Below, in pieces: positions 15,277 to 22,039 of a stretch of 25,648 bases of DNA. The stretch spans positions 1 through 25,648 of the forward strand of contig URPD01000025.1 in NCBI GenBank assembly GCA_900549645.1, in the 5' to 3' direction. The position numbers and the translations under genes are program-made. This DNA is from an uncultured Eubacteriales bacterium. GTDB taxonomy: Bacteria > Bacillota > Clostridia > Oscillospirales > Oscillospiraceae. Under the pieces are notes generated by a model. The model had not been told where the DNA came from, did no database searches, and saw nothing but the letters and a program-made list of their open reading frames with translations. How positions within the stretch are numbered: position 1 is the stretch's first letter; each line of letters opens with the position of its first letter.

Positions 15277-16142
15277 ACGGCATCCTTCTCATAGACAAGC
15301 CAGAGGGCTGGACAAGTCACGACGTCGCGGCAAAGCTGAAAGGTATACTGCGGGAGCGCCGCATCGGCCATTCCGGGACGCTTGACCCGATGGCGACCGG
15401 GCTTCTCGTCATGTTCGTCGGCAGGGCGACGCGCGCGGTAGAATTCGCCGAAGCGCAGAGCAAGCGGTATATCGCTGGGCTTCGCCTCGGCGTAAGCACC
15501 GACACGCAGGACACCACCGGCAACATCCTGCGGAGCTGTGAAGCCAGCGTTACAAGGGCTGCTCTGAGCGACGCGATAAAGCCATTTATCGGCGATATCA
15601 TGCAGGTTCCCCCGATGTATTCCGCTATAAAGATAAACGGCCAGAAGCTGTATGACATTGCCCGCCGCGGCGGCGAGGTGGAACGCAAGCCCCGCCTCAT
15701 TACTATATACGGCATAGAGATACTGGGCGGGGAAGCGGCGGATTGGACGCTAGACGTCGAGTGCTCAAAGGGCACGTATATCAGGACTCTCTGCAATGAC
15801 ATCGGCGACAGTCTGAATGTCGGCGGCTGCATGAGCTCGCTGCGCCGTATCCGTGCGGGAGACTTCAGCGTCGACGACGCGCACAGCATTGAGGACACCC
15901 AGCGCGCGAGAGACGCTGGCGAAGTAGAGTCACTGCTGATACCGGTCGACTCGCTGTTCGGCAGTGCAGGCAAATACGTCGTCAACGGCGTCAGCGAGAG
16001 AAAACTCCGATGCGGCAATGACTTTTCATGCACGGCGCCGGACGGGGAGTATCGCGTCTATTCACAGGCCGGTGAATTCCTCGCACTGTGCCGCGCCGAC
16101 AAAGGCCGCATGAAAACAATAAAAAGCTTCTTTGAGGTGTAA
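15273..16142 (+). CDS. truB: tRNA pseudouridine(55) synthase TruB
   Basis: TruB converts U55 in the T-loop of tRNAs to pseudouridine. The 289-residue protein begins MNGILLIDKPEGWTSHDV. It has the active-site motif RIGHSGTLDPMATGLL with the catalytic Asp at about residue 38, then TDTQDTTGNI, PPMYSAIKINGQKLYDIAR and CSKGTYIRTLCNDIG. The C-terminal part is short, as in many Firmicutes forms. The start overlaps the nrnA stop (ATGA), and GAGG precedes it. Confidence 0.95.
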   Translation: MNGILLIDKPEGWTSHDVAAKLKGILRERRIGHSGTLDPMATGLLVMFVGRATRAVEFAEAQSKRYIAGLRLGVSTDTQDTTGNILRSCEASVTRAALSDAIKPFIGDIMQVPPMYSAIKINGQKLYDIARRGGEVERKPRLITIYGIEILGGEAADWTLDVECSKGTYIRTLCNDIGDSLNVGGCMSSLRRIRAGDFSVDDAHSIEDTQRARDAGEVESLLIPVDSLFGSAGKYVVNGVSERKLRCGNDFSCTAPDGEYRVYSQAGEFLALCRADKGRMKTIKSFFEV

Positions 16143-16146
16143 TTCC

Positions 16147-17052
16147 ATGCCAGAGATAAAAAGAGCGATAGCCCTCGGCTTTTTCGACGGGGTGCATCTG
16201 GGTCACGCGGCGCTGCTGAAAAAGACGAAGCAGCGCGCGGAGGAGATAGACGCCGTGCCGTCGGTTCTGAGCTTCGACGTGCATCCGGATACACTCGTTT
16301 TCGAGAAGGACGTGCCGCTTATCAACAGCGCGCTGGGGCGCGAAGAGATAATCCGCCGCTGCTTCGGCATCGACAACGTCGTGTTCATCCATTTCAATCG
16401 GCACGTCATGCGTATGCCGTGGGACGAGTTTATCGACTCGCTTATCCGCGAACTGAACATCTGCTGGATAGTCGTGGGGCACGATTTCTGCTTCGGCTAC
16501 AAGGGGCAGGGCACCGCAGAGCGGCTGAAAGCGTACTGTGAGGCGCGCGGCATCGGCTGTGATATAATCCCTGCCGTGACGGTGGATGGCCGCGTTGTCA
16601 GCTCGACGCATATCCGCGAACTTATCGCGGACGGTGAGATCGAACAGGCGAACCGTTTGCTTGGGCATCCTCATTCCTTGGCGGACACCGTGCATTCCGG
16701 CTACCACCTCGGCACCAAGATGGGCACGCCGACGATAAACATGTTTTTCCCTGAGGGCGTTCTGGTTCCGCGGCACGGTGTATACGCGACGCGGGTATAT
16801 CTTGAGGGCGGCGCGAACTACGTTGCGGTGACAAATATCGGCGTCAGGCCGACGGTCAGCAGCAGCGGGCGCGTGAGTGTCGAGAGTTTTCTGCTGGATT
16901 ACAGAGGCAATCTCTATGGCCGTCAGGCGCGAGTCGACTTCTACTCGTTCATCAGACCGGAGCGCAGGTTTGAAGATTTCAAGGAGCTTTCGGCTCAGAT
17001 CAAGCACGACGCGGAAACCGCGCGGGAATATTTCATAACGCATAAATACTGA
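16147..17052 (+). CDS. ribF: Bifunctional riboflavin kinase/FAD synthetase
   Basis: RibF makes FMN from riboflavin and then FAD. The ATG at 16147 is chosen because GAGGTG lies seven bases upstream; an earlier TTG at 16132 overlaps truB and lacks support. The 301-residue protein has the FAD-synthetase nucleotidyl-transfer motif GFFDGVHLGHAALL near residue 10, GHDFCFGYKGQGT (about 115) and SSTHIRELI (about 150). The riboflavin kinase domain follows from about 180 (GTKMGTPTINM, HGVYATRVYLEGG, TNIGVRPTV, with the catalytic Glu in VESFLLDY). It closes the operon, directly before a strong terminator. Confidence 0.95.
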   Translation: MPEIKRAIALGFFDGVHLGHAALLKKTKQRAEEIDAVPSVLSFDVHPDTLVFEKDVPLINSALGREEIIRRCFGIDNVVFIHFNRHVMRMPWDEFIDSLIRELNICWIVVGHDFCFGYKGQGTAERLKAYCEARGIGCDIIPAVTVDGRVVSSTHIRELIADGEIEQANRLLGHPHSLADTVHSGYHLGTKMGTPTINMFFPEGVLVPRHGVYATRVYLEGGANYVAVTNIGVRPTVSSSGRVSVESFLLDYRGNLYGRQARVDFYSFIRPERRFEDFKELSAQIKHDAETAREYFITHKY

Positions 17053-17098
17053 AAAAGTCAGCGCAGCTCAACTTACAGTTGAACTGCGCTGACTTTTT
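17052..17098. terminator. Strong bidirectional terminator between ribF and the PAP2 gene
   Basis: AAAAAGTCAGCGCAG (17052-17066) pairs perfectly with CTGCGCTGACTTTTT (17084-17098). An inner TCAACT/AGTTGA extension (17068-17073 and 17077-17082) closes a three-base loop. A-tract and T-tract on the two sides make it work in both directions. The PAP2 stop codon lies at the loop, so the last seven sense codons of that gene are within the stem. Confidence 0.93.
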
Positions 17099-17750
17099 CA
17101 TGCCGTCCCGCTTTGTAGCATATGGGGTAGGCGATTGCGCACAGCGGCAGCGCCGCCAGAACGTCCAGCACCGAATGCTGCTTCATAAATACTGTCGAGA
17201 TGCATATCAGCACACAGAGCAGCACAAGAAGAAGCTTTAGCCCCAGCCTTTGCAGCCGCTTACAGTCGCACAGGCCGAACATCGCGGCGACGGAGCCGAG
17301 GACGTGTATCGACGGGCAGACGTTTGTATTAGTGTCAAAATTATAAAACCATGCGATGAACCGGGTCAGAACGTTGTCCCGCGCGAACTGCGCCGGGCGC
17401 AGGTTCTGACAGGTAGGGAAGACGAGATATATCAGCATCGTGATCGAATATGTAATGATGATGAAATACATCATCCGCTTAAATGCCGCTACATCGAAGA
17501 AAAATGTGTACACAATCGTCCCGATAAGATATACAAACCAGAACAGGTACGGTATCAGGAACCACTCGCAGAACGGGATCATATCGTCAAGCGGGCAGTG
17601 CATCGAATAATAGTGCCCGACGTTATAAAAACGCTCCACAAAGGTGAAAAACAGCCCGAATATGGGCCAGAAAATCAGCAGCTTCAGGTGACGGAACTCG
17701 TCCGTGTTAAGCTTTCTCAAGCGAAATCGGCGTAAATCTGTTTCAAGCAT
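17073..17750 (-). CDS. PAP2-superfamily membrane phosphatase
   Basis: The 225-residue protein has about six membrane segments and the reduced PAP2 motifs seen in the inositol-phosphotransferase/Aur1-like branch: CPSIHV near residue 148, and KQHSVLDVLAALP near residue 195 with the catalytic His and Asp. Such enzymes remove or transfer phosphate on lipids such as phosphatidate, phosphatidylglycerol phosphate or undecaprenyl pyrophosphate at the outer membrane face. The exact substrate is unknown. It begins five bases after the glycosyltransferase stop and is the last gene of the lipid cluster. Its final residues HEKVSAVQL are encoded in the terminator stem. Confidence 0.82.
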   Translation of the reverse strand: MLETDLRRFRLRKLNTDEFRHLKLLIFWPIFGLFFTFVERFYNVGHYYSMHCPLDDMIPFCEWFLIPYLFWFVYLIGTIVYTFFFDVAAFKRMMYFIIITYSITMLIYLVFPTCQNLRPAQFARDNVLTRFIAWFYNFDTNTNVCPSIHVLGSVAAMFGLCDCKRLQRLGLKLLLVLLCVLICISTVFMKQHSVLDVLAALPLCAIAYPICYKAGRHEKVSAVQL

Positions 17751-17755
17751 TGTCC

Positions 17756-18883
17756 TTAAAGCTCCGGTCTATTCGCGCAGCGGAGCAGATGCGCATAGAT
17801 TTTTTCGGCGGGGATGACGTCCGACGGCGCGAGCGCGGAGGACATTTCCGTGAGCCGGGCTTCGTCCGCCAGCAGGGAAAGAGCAAGCGACGCAAGCTCT
17901 TCCGGCGTTTCGGCGGTGACTGCGCCGCCGAGCTTGAGGAAGAAGTCCAGATTATGCTCCTCGCATCCGGCAACAGCGTCGATGAGCACCATCGGCACAC
18001 CGGCCGCGGCGGCCTCGGTGCTGCTCAGTCCGCCGGGCTTGGTGAGAAACAGGTCGGCAGACTGCATGAGTGGCGGCATATCCGGCACCACTGCGCGTAT
18101 GTGGACGCGCGGCACGGAGCCGAAGCGCTTGTGAAGCTTCTCGTAAAGCTCCTCGTTTGAGCCGCAGACGACTGTGACCGTCTGATCCTCGCTGATATTC
18201 TCGCAGAGAAGCTCAGTGATGTCGCGTATCGGGCCACAGCCCATGCTTCCGCACATTACCAGCAGGTGACGCTGATTCTCTTCCATCCCAAGAGCCGCCT
18301 TGGCCGCCTTTTTGTCGGGGCGCTCATAAAATGCGCGCTTCGCGGGCAGGCCGCTGGCGACAAGCTTTTCAGCCGGCACGCCGCAATGGACAAACTCGTC
18401 CTTCAGCGACTCGGCGGGGATGAAGTACCATTCAAGATTTGAATCGGAAACGCTGGGGGAGCAGGTGTAGTCGGTCGAAATGAAGCTCGTGGTTATCTGC
18501 ATGGACGGATGGCGCTCCAGCATTTCGGTTATGGCGAGCGCTGGGAAAACGTGAGTGCAGATTATGTTGTCATACTCGCCCTCGACGATATAATCATACA
18601 TTCTGTCGGCGCCGCATGTCAAGAACTTATAAATTCCGGTCCCCTCGCGGAAGAGCGAATCGTGATTTTCTGCGCCCTGATATCCGGCCTTGAAGAGCTT
18701 CGGAGCATAGAGATATATACGTGTGTGCCAGTTTGAAATGAACTGGGACGCGCGCTCGGAGATGAACTGCAATGCGTCGGTGACGTCGCACACCTTGCCG
18801 TGGGCGGTAAAGGTTTCCTGAAGCGCTTTCGCGCACGAATTATGCCCCGCGCCGGTATTGCAGCTTAGTATAAGGGTACGCAT
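17756..18883 (-). CDS. Processive-type diacylglycerol glycosyltransferase (MGDG synthase/UgtP-like, GT28)
   Basis: The 375-residue protein starts MRTLILSCNTGAGHNSCAKAL, the typical MGDG-synthase N-terminus (acceptor side). The GT-B C-terminal half has LLVMCGSMGCGPIRD, then LTKPGGLSSTEAAAAGVPMVL with the UDP-sugar-binding loop, and AGCEEHNLDFF. Relatives transfer glucose or galactose from UDP-sugar to diacylglycerol, making membrane glycolipids that can anchor lipoteichoic acid. The sugar and number of additions cannot be told from sequence. Its ATG directly follows the stop of the CrtO-like gene. A phosphatidyltransferase, acyltransferase and phosphatase surround it, supporting a glycolipid role. 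Confidence 0.87.
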   Translation of the reverse strand: MRTLILSCNTGAGHNSCAKALQETFTAHGKVCDVTDALQFISERASQFISNWHTRIYLYAPKLFKAGYQGAENHDSLFREGTGIYKFLTCGADRMYDYIVEGEYDNIICTHVFPALAITEMLERHPSMQITTSFISTDYTCSPSVSDSNLEWYFIPAESLKDEFVHCGVPAEKLVASGLPAKRAFYERPDKKAAKAALGMEENQRHLLVMCGSMGCGPIRDITELLCENISEDQTVTVVCGSNEELYEKLHKRFGSVPRVHIRAVVPDMPPLMQSADLFLTKPGGLSSTEAAAAGVPMVLIDAVAGCEEHNLDFFLKLGGAVTAETPEELASLALSLLADEARLTEMSSALAPSDVIPAEKIYAHLLRCANRPEL

Positions 18884-19357
18884 TCAGATAGTGCTCCTTT
18901 CACGTTTGCGCTGCTGCATGGCGTAGAGCCGCTGCAGCCTTGGGCGGTTGTATCTCTGAATGATTATGAAGGGCAGGTTGCCCAGAAGAATATATATCAC
19001 CGTGACGGTTATCCCGCCCGCGCCCGGCCAGATCCAGAGCATGGCGAGGCCGAGAAGGCTCAGGAGAAAATGCGTAAGCTCCGCGACGCAGGTCTCTTCC
19101 AGCATACGCGGCACGTCGGCTATCGTCTCGGCGGTCATTTTCTTCTCCGGCATGATTTTTTTGAATATGCGGCTCATATCCGGAACCTTGCCCTGCCAGC
19201 TTTTCACGCGCAGCGCCTGATATATCTTCGGTTCGTAGGCCGCGGTTTTATACGGGAACCTGTCGGCATGAAACCAACTTTTCGGCAGCAGACGGCCTAT
19301 AACGAACGACAGCACGCCGAGCGCCGCCATGTATATAACGCATTTCCAAAATCCCAT
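18884..19357 (-). CDS. CrtO-like (glycosyl-diaponeurosporenoate acyltransferase family) membrane protein
   Basis: The 157-residue protein has an N-terminal membrane segment (CVIYMAALGVLSFVIGRLL), a soluble stretch with PYKTAAYEPKIYQAL and KSWQGKVPDMSRI, and a C-terminal pair of membrane segments ending LLGNLPFIIIQRYNRPRL. That last motif and the length match the small CrtO family, named for the staphyloxanthin acyltransferase. No other carotenoid genes are in the window, so the substrate here is more likely the glycolipid made by the next gene (inference). ATG at 19357 is chosen with GAGG, which overlaps the upstream stop codon, seven bases before it. Confidence 0.75.
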   Translation of the reverse strand: MGFWKCVIYMAALGVLSFVIGRLLPKSWFHADRFPYKTAAYEPKIYQALRVKSWQGKVPDMSRIFKKIMPEKKMTAETIADVPRMLEETCVAELTHFLLSLLGLAMLWIWPGAGGITVTVIYILLGNLPFIIIQRYNRPRLQRLYAMQQRKRERSTI

Positions 19358-19366
19358 CAATTTACC

Positions 19367-19942
19367 TCAAACCGCGCCGGACTTGCCCTCCGAACGGGAC
19401 AGCGCGCGGAAATTCCGTATAAAATAAAGTACGAACGACATCAGCGTAACTGCCGAGCACACCGCTATGCTCGCGTTCGAAATCAACTCCGGCATCGAGC
19501 CCCAGACGAGGTGCAGAAGCATGGTTGCGTACAGCAGGAAAGTTGTGAGCTTGCCATGCCAGTCGGCGGGCAGCACAAGCTTGCGGCGCTTCAGTATCAG
19601 CAGGCTCATCACGCCGCCGGTTATCTCCTTTATGAGAAGGAGCACGAACAGGATGATGAGCGAGGGGAAGCGGGTGAGCAGGCAGAGAAGCATCGCTATC
19701 TGGGTCAGCTTGTCGGCGACAGGGTCTATCGCTTTACCGAGCGTCGTGACCATGTTGAAGCGGCGCGCGATAATGCCGTCCGCCGTGTCGCTGATACCGG
19801 AGAGCAGCAGCACGAGCGCGGTAGCGAGATCGTTTTTCAGCCAGCAATATGTCCAGACAAAAACGGGGATCAACACCATGCGGAAAATCGACAAAATATT
19901 GGGTATCGTCCATATCCGATCCTCGCCGGTTCTCTTGTTCAT
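19367..19942 (-). CDS. CDP-alcohol phosphatidyltransferase (PgsA-like)
   Basis: The 191-residue membrane protein carries the complete CDP-alcohol phosphatidyltransferase motif, D-x2-D-G-x2-A-R-x8-G-x3-D-x3-D, seen as SDTADGIIARRFN followed by TLGKAIDPVADKL (about residues 50-77), and about five to six hydrophobic segments. It joins CDP-diacylglycerol to an alcohol. Phosphatidylglycerol-phosphate synthesis (PgsA) is the likeliest reaction, but a cardiolipin- or inositol-type acceptor is possible. ATG at 19942 is chosen because AAGGAGG lies eight bases before it; the GTG at 19966 has none. It heads the four-gene lipid cluster, 130 bases after the kinase gene. Confidence 0.88.
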   Translation of the reverse strand: MNKRTGEDRIWTIPNILSIFRMVLIPVFVWTYCWLKNDLATALVLLLSGISDTADGIIARRFNMVTTLGKAIDPVADKLTQIAMLLCLLTRFPSLIILFVLLLIKEITGGVMSLLILKRRKLVLPADWHGKLTTFLLYATMLLHLVWGSMPELISNASIAVCSAVTLMSFVLYFIRNFRALSRSEGKSGAV

Positions 19943-20032
19943 CCTTTGCGCCTCCTTGACATGCACATGAGCCAGTCAGCCCACGTTAAGATATTTATAC
20001 ATTGGTTTTTACAACATAAGTTCAAGTCAAAA

Positions 20033-20057
20033 TCAACGCCCGTTGAAAATCAGTTGA
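20033..20057 (+). promoter_or_regulatory. Putative regulator-binding site A, between kinase and pgsA-like genes
   Basis: On the plus strand TCAAC-GCCC-GTTGA-AAATCA-GTTGA. The two GTTGA copies are 11 bases apart, the one-turn spacing of OmpR/PhoB-type sites, and the first pairs with an inverted TCAAC. The same spacing occurs at 21832-21856. No convincing promoter was found between it and the pgsA-like gene. Confidence 0.5.
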
Positions 20058-20072
20058 TTGAGTAACATTCTG

Positions 20073-21113
20073 TCACACTTTGACGACTATCGGTAGCTTG
20101 ACCGTGAAGCGGCAGCCGGCAGCAGGCAGGTTTTCGACGCTGATCGTTCCGCCGCTCAGCTCAACTATCTGTTGAGCCAGTGCAAGGCCGAGACCGTTGC
20201 CGTTCATCTCGCGTGAATTGTCGCTCTGGTAGAACTTGTGGAATATCCGTTCCTCATCGCCCGCCGGGATTCCGGGGCCGTCGTCCTCGATCGTGAAAGT
20301 CACGGTGTCGTTTTCGGCGCGCATACGCATCAAAATCATTCCCCCGTGGGGATCAAACTTAATGGCATTGTCAATAAGGTTTGTCCATACATGTATCAGC
20401 AGCGAGCCGTAGCCGGAATACTCGATCTCGTCCAGCTCAATGTCAAAGTCGATATCCTTCTCCGTCCATTTCTGCTCCAGCGCTACAATGGCCTGCCGCA
20501 CCTGCTCGTCAAGCCGGTAGCTGACGCGCTGGGGGCGGATGCTCTGTGCGCTTATCTTGGACAGGAGCAGGATGTTCCCGATAAGCGTGGAGAGGCGGCG
20601 GGTGTTGAAGAGTATCTTTTCAATATAATCGTCCTGCTCCTCCTGCGACTGCTGGTGATCCTGCAGCAGGGAAGCGTAGCCCTCAATGGCGTTTATCGGC
20701 GTCTTGAACTCATGCGACACGCTGGAGATGAAGTCCGTCTGCAAGGTCTCGGTCGCACTCAACTCCTTGACCATCATGTTGAAGCTGCTGTACAGGCTGC
20801 GCACCTCATTGATACGGCTGTCTGTCTCGGCGGTCACATTGAAGTTCCCGCCCGCCACGGTGCGCATGGCCTTTTCAAGCTTGGCGACGGGGTCAAAGAA
20901 TACCTTAAGTGTGAAATTTGTGATAACGAAGCCGAATATGACGCTGAACAGCACTGCCCAAACAAACAGCGGCGCCGCCACGGTTATGCCGAGCCACTTT
21001 TTTATAAGCCACGCCGTCAGTTCCGCGAGCAGCGCTACGACGATATACTCCACCATGCATATCAGCGTGAACCAGACGCGCAGCGTCGGCATGGATGTAA
21101 ACTTCTTTTTCAC
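20073..21113 (-). CDS. Sensor histidine kinase with HAMP domain, partner of the upstream response regulator
   Basis: The 346-residue kinase starts at GTG overlapping the regulator stop by four bases (GTGA). It has two membrane segments (about residues 13-37 and 42-66) separated by only a few residues. A HAMP linker (about 68-120), a HisKA domain with the phospho-acceptor His in SSVSHEFKTPINAIEGYA (about 134), and an ATPase domain follow: N-box NLIDNAIKFDPHGG, G1 DDGPGIPAGD, F-box FHKFYQ, G2 NGNGLGLALAQQI. The near absence of an outside loop suggests it senses a signal in or at the membrane. The lipid genes that follow make membrane composition or damage a plausible cue (inference). Confidence 0.94.
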   Translation of the reverse strand: MKKKFTSMPTLRVWFTLICMVEYIVVALLAELTAWLIKKWLGITVAAPLFVWAVLFSVIFGFVITNFTLKVFFDPVAKLEKAMRTVAGGNFNVTAETDSRINEVRSLYSSFNMMVKELSATETLQTDFISSVSHEFKTPINAIEGYASLLQDHQQSQEEQDDYIEKILFNTRRLSTLIGNILLLSKISAQSIRPQRVSYRLDEQVRQAIVALEQKWTEKDIDFDIELDEIEYSGYGSLLIHVWTNLIDNAIKFDPHGGMILMRMRAENDTVTFTIEDDGPGIPAGDEERIFHKFYQSDNSREMNGNGLGLALAQQIVELSGGTISVENLPAAGCRFTVKLPIVVKV

Positions 21114-21781
21114 AGCTTCACCACCTTGTAGCCGACTCCTCGCATCGTGACTATCCTGAAATCGGGATTATCGCGGAAGCGCTCGCGCAGCCGTCCGATG
21201 TGTACATCGACGGTGTGCGTGTCCGTCTCGGTTTCATAGCCCCAGATATCGTCCATCAGCTGCTGGCGCGTGAATATCCGGCCGGGGAAGGAGACCATCT
21301 TGTATAGCAGCATGAATTCCTTCTGCGGCAGCACCATGTTCTCGCCGCCGGTGTGTACCGAGAGCGAATCACATTCCAGCACCGTCCCGCCGATCACCTG
21401 ACGGCGCTCGTTCGCCATCTGCGCCCGGCGAAGCAGCGCACTGACGCGCAGTACCATTTCGTTTACATTGACGGGCTTTACCATATAATCGTCGCTGCCG
21501 GAGACGAAGCCGAGACGCATATCGTCAAACGCGTCCTTCGCAGTTATCATCAGCACGGGAATACTGTTGCCCGTCTCGCGCAGTGAACGCACCAGCTCGT
21601 ACCCGTCGAGCTTTGGCATCATAATATCTGAAATTATCAAATCATAATAGCTTGTGTCCATGGCGGCGAGCGCCTCCTCGCCGTTCGATACGCCGACTGC
21701 GGCATAACCGTTCTTGGTGAGGACGTGCTGGAAAAGCTGGCGCAGCTCGCGGTCATCCTCGGCTATAAGTATCTTGAACAT
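21110..21781 (-). CDS. OmpR/PhoB-family response regulator
   Basis: The 223-residue protein has a receiver domain with the acidic pocket EDD (residues 8-10), the phosphorylated Asp in LIISDIMMPKLDGYEL (about 52), a Thr in MITAKD and a Lys in YMVKPVN. A C-terminal winged helix follows (LPQKEFMLLYKMVSFPGRIFTRQQL, then DTHTVDVHIGRLRERF and TMRGVGYKVV). It is transcribed first, with the kinase directly after. GGTGG precedes the ATG. The repeat site at 21832-21856 in its own leader suggests autoregulation. Confidence 0.96.
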   Translation of the reverse strand: MFKILIAEDDRELRQLFQHVLTKNGYAAVGVSNGEEALAAMDTSYYDLIISDIMMPKLDGYELVRSLRETGNSIPVLMITAKDAFDDMRLGFVSGSDDYMVKPVNVNEMVLRVSALLRRAQMANERRQVIGGTVLECDSLSVHTGGENMVLPQKEFMLLYKMVSFPGRIFTRQQLMDDIWGYETETDTHTVDVHIGRLRERFRDNPDFRIVTMRGVGYKVVKL

Positions 21782-21831
21782 AGTTCCACCCCCGTATGTA
21801 TAGAATATAAATATTTATTCTGAAATGAATT

Positions 21832-21856
21832 TCAACTCAATGTCAACAATCGTTGA
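21832..21856 (-). promoter_or_regulatory. Putative regulator-binding site B, upstream of the response regulator
   Basis: On the minus strand TCAAC-GATT-GTTGA-CATTGA-GTTGA, with exactly the half-sites and spacings of site A at 20033-20057. It lies just downstream of the predicted start of transcription of the regulator gene. Confidence 0.55.
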
Positions 21857-21867
21857 TTTTTGTAAAT

Positions 21868-21896
21868 ATTATACCCAAAAAGCGGATAAAGAGCAA
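21868..21896 (-). promoter_or_regulatory. Promoter of the response regulator-kinase genes
   Basis: On the minus strand TTGCTC (21891-21896), 17 bases and TATAAT (21868-21873). The transcript would begin near 21861 and have a leader of about 80 bases. Confidence 0.55.
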
Positions 21897-21904
21897 GCCG
21901 CCCA

Positions 21905-21932
21905 TTGACAGCGCGGCGGTGGGGTATATAAT
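21905..21932 (+). promoter_or_regulatory. Near-consensus promoter of the XRE-repeat gene
   Basis: TTGACA (21905-21910) and TATAAT (21927-21932) are both perfect hexamers, 16 bases apart, directed to the gene at 22040. It is divergent from the regulator promoter a few bases away. Confidence 0.75.
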
Positions 21933-21940
21933 TAAATCAC

Positions 21941-21969
21941 TCAACCAACAGTTGAATTCACGATTCAAC
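21941..21969. promoter_or_regulatory. Putative operator C: three TCAAC/GTTGA half-sites
   Basis: TCAAC (21941-21945), GTTGA (21951-21955) and TCAAC (21965-21969) lie directly after the expected transcription start. GTTGAAT and ATTCAAC (21951-21957 and 21963-21969) form a seven-base inverted repeat with a five-base centre. The spacings differ from sites A and B, so the binder may be the local XRE protein, the response regulator, or both. Confidence 0.5.
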
Positions 21970-22039
21970 GGATAAGTTATTGGAATTTCGGGATTTTTTC
22001 TATACCATCGGCGTCAGAAATTCGAAAGGAGGCGTCGAA

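Noticed and set aside
17068..17082. TCAAC-N5-GTTGA in the ribF/PAP2 terminator as another regulator site
   Set aside because: It is part of the terminator stem and lies at gene ends, so its symmetry is already explained.
19070..20065. Plus-strand open frame of 331 codons across the pgsA-like and CrtO-like genes
   Set aside because: Both genes beneath it have family motifs and good ribosome binding sites; this frame is Arg/His/Glu-rich shadow sequence.
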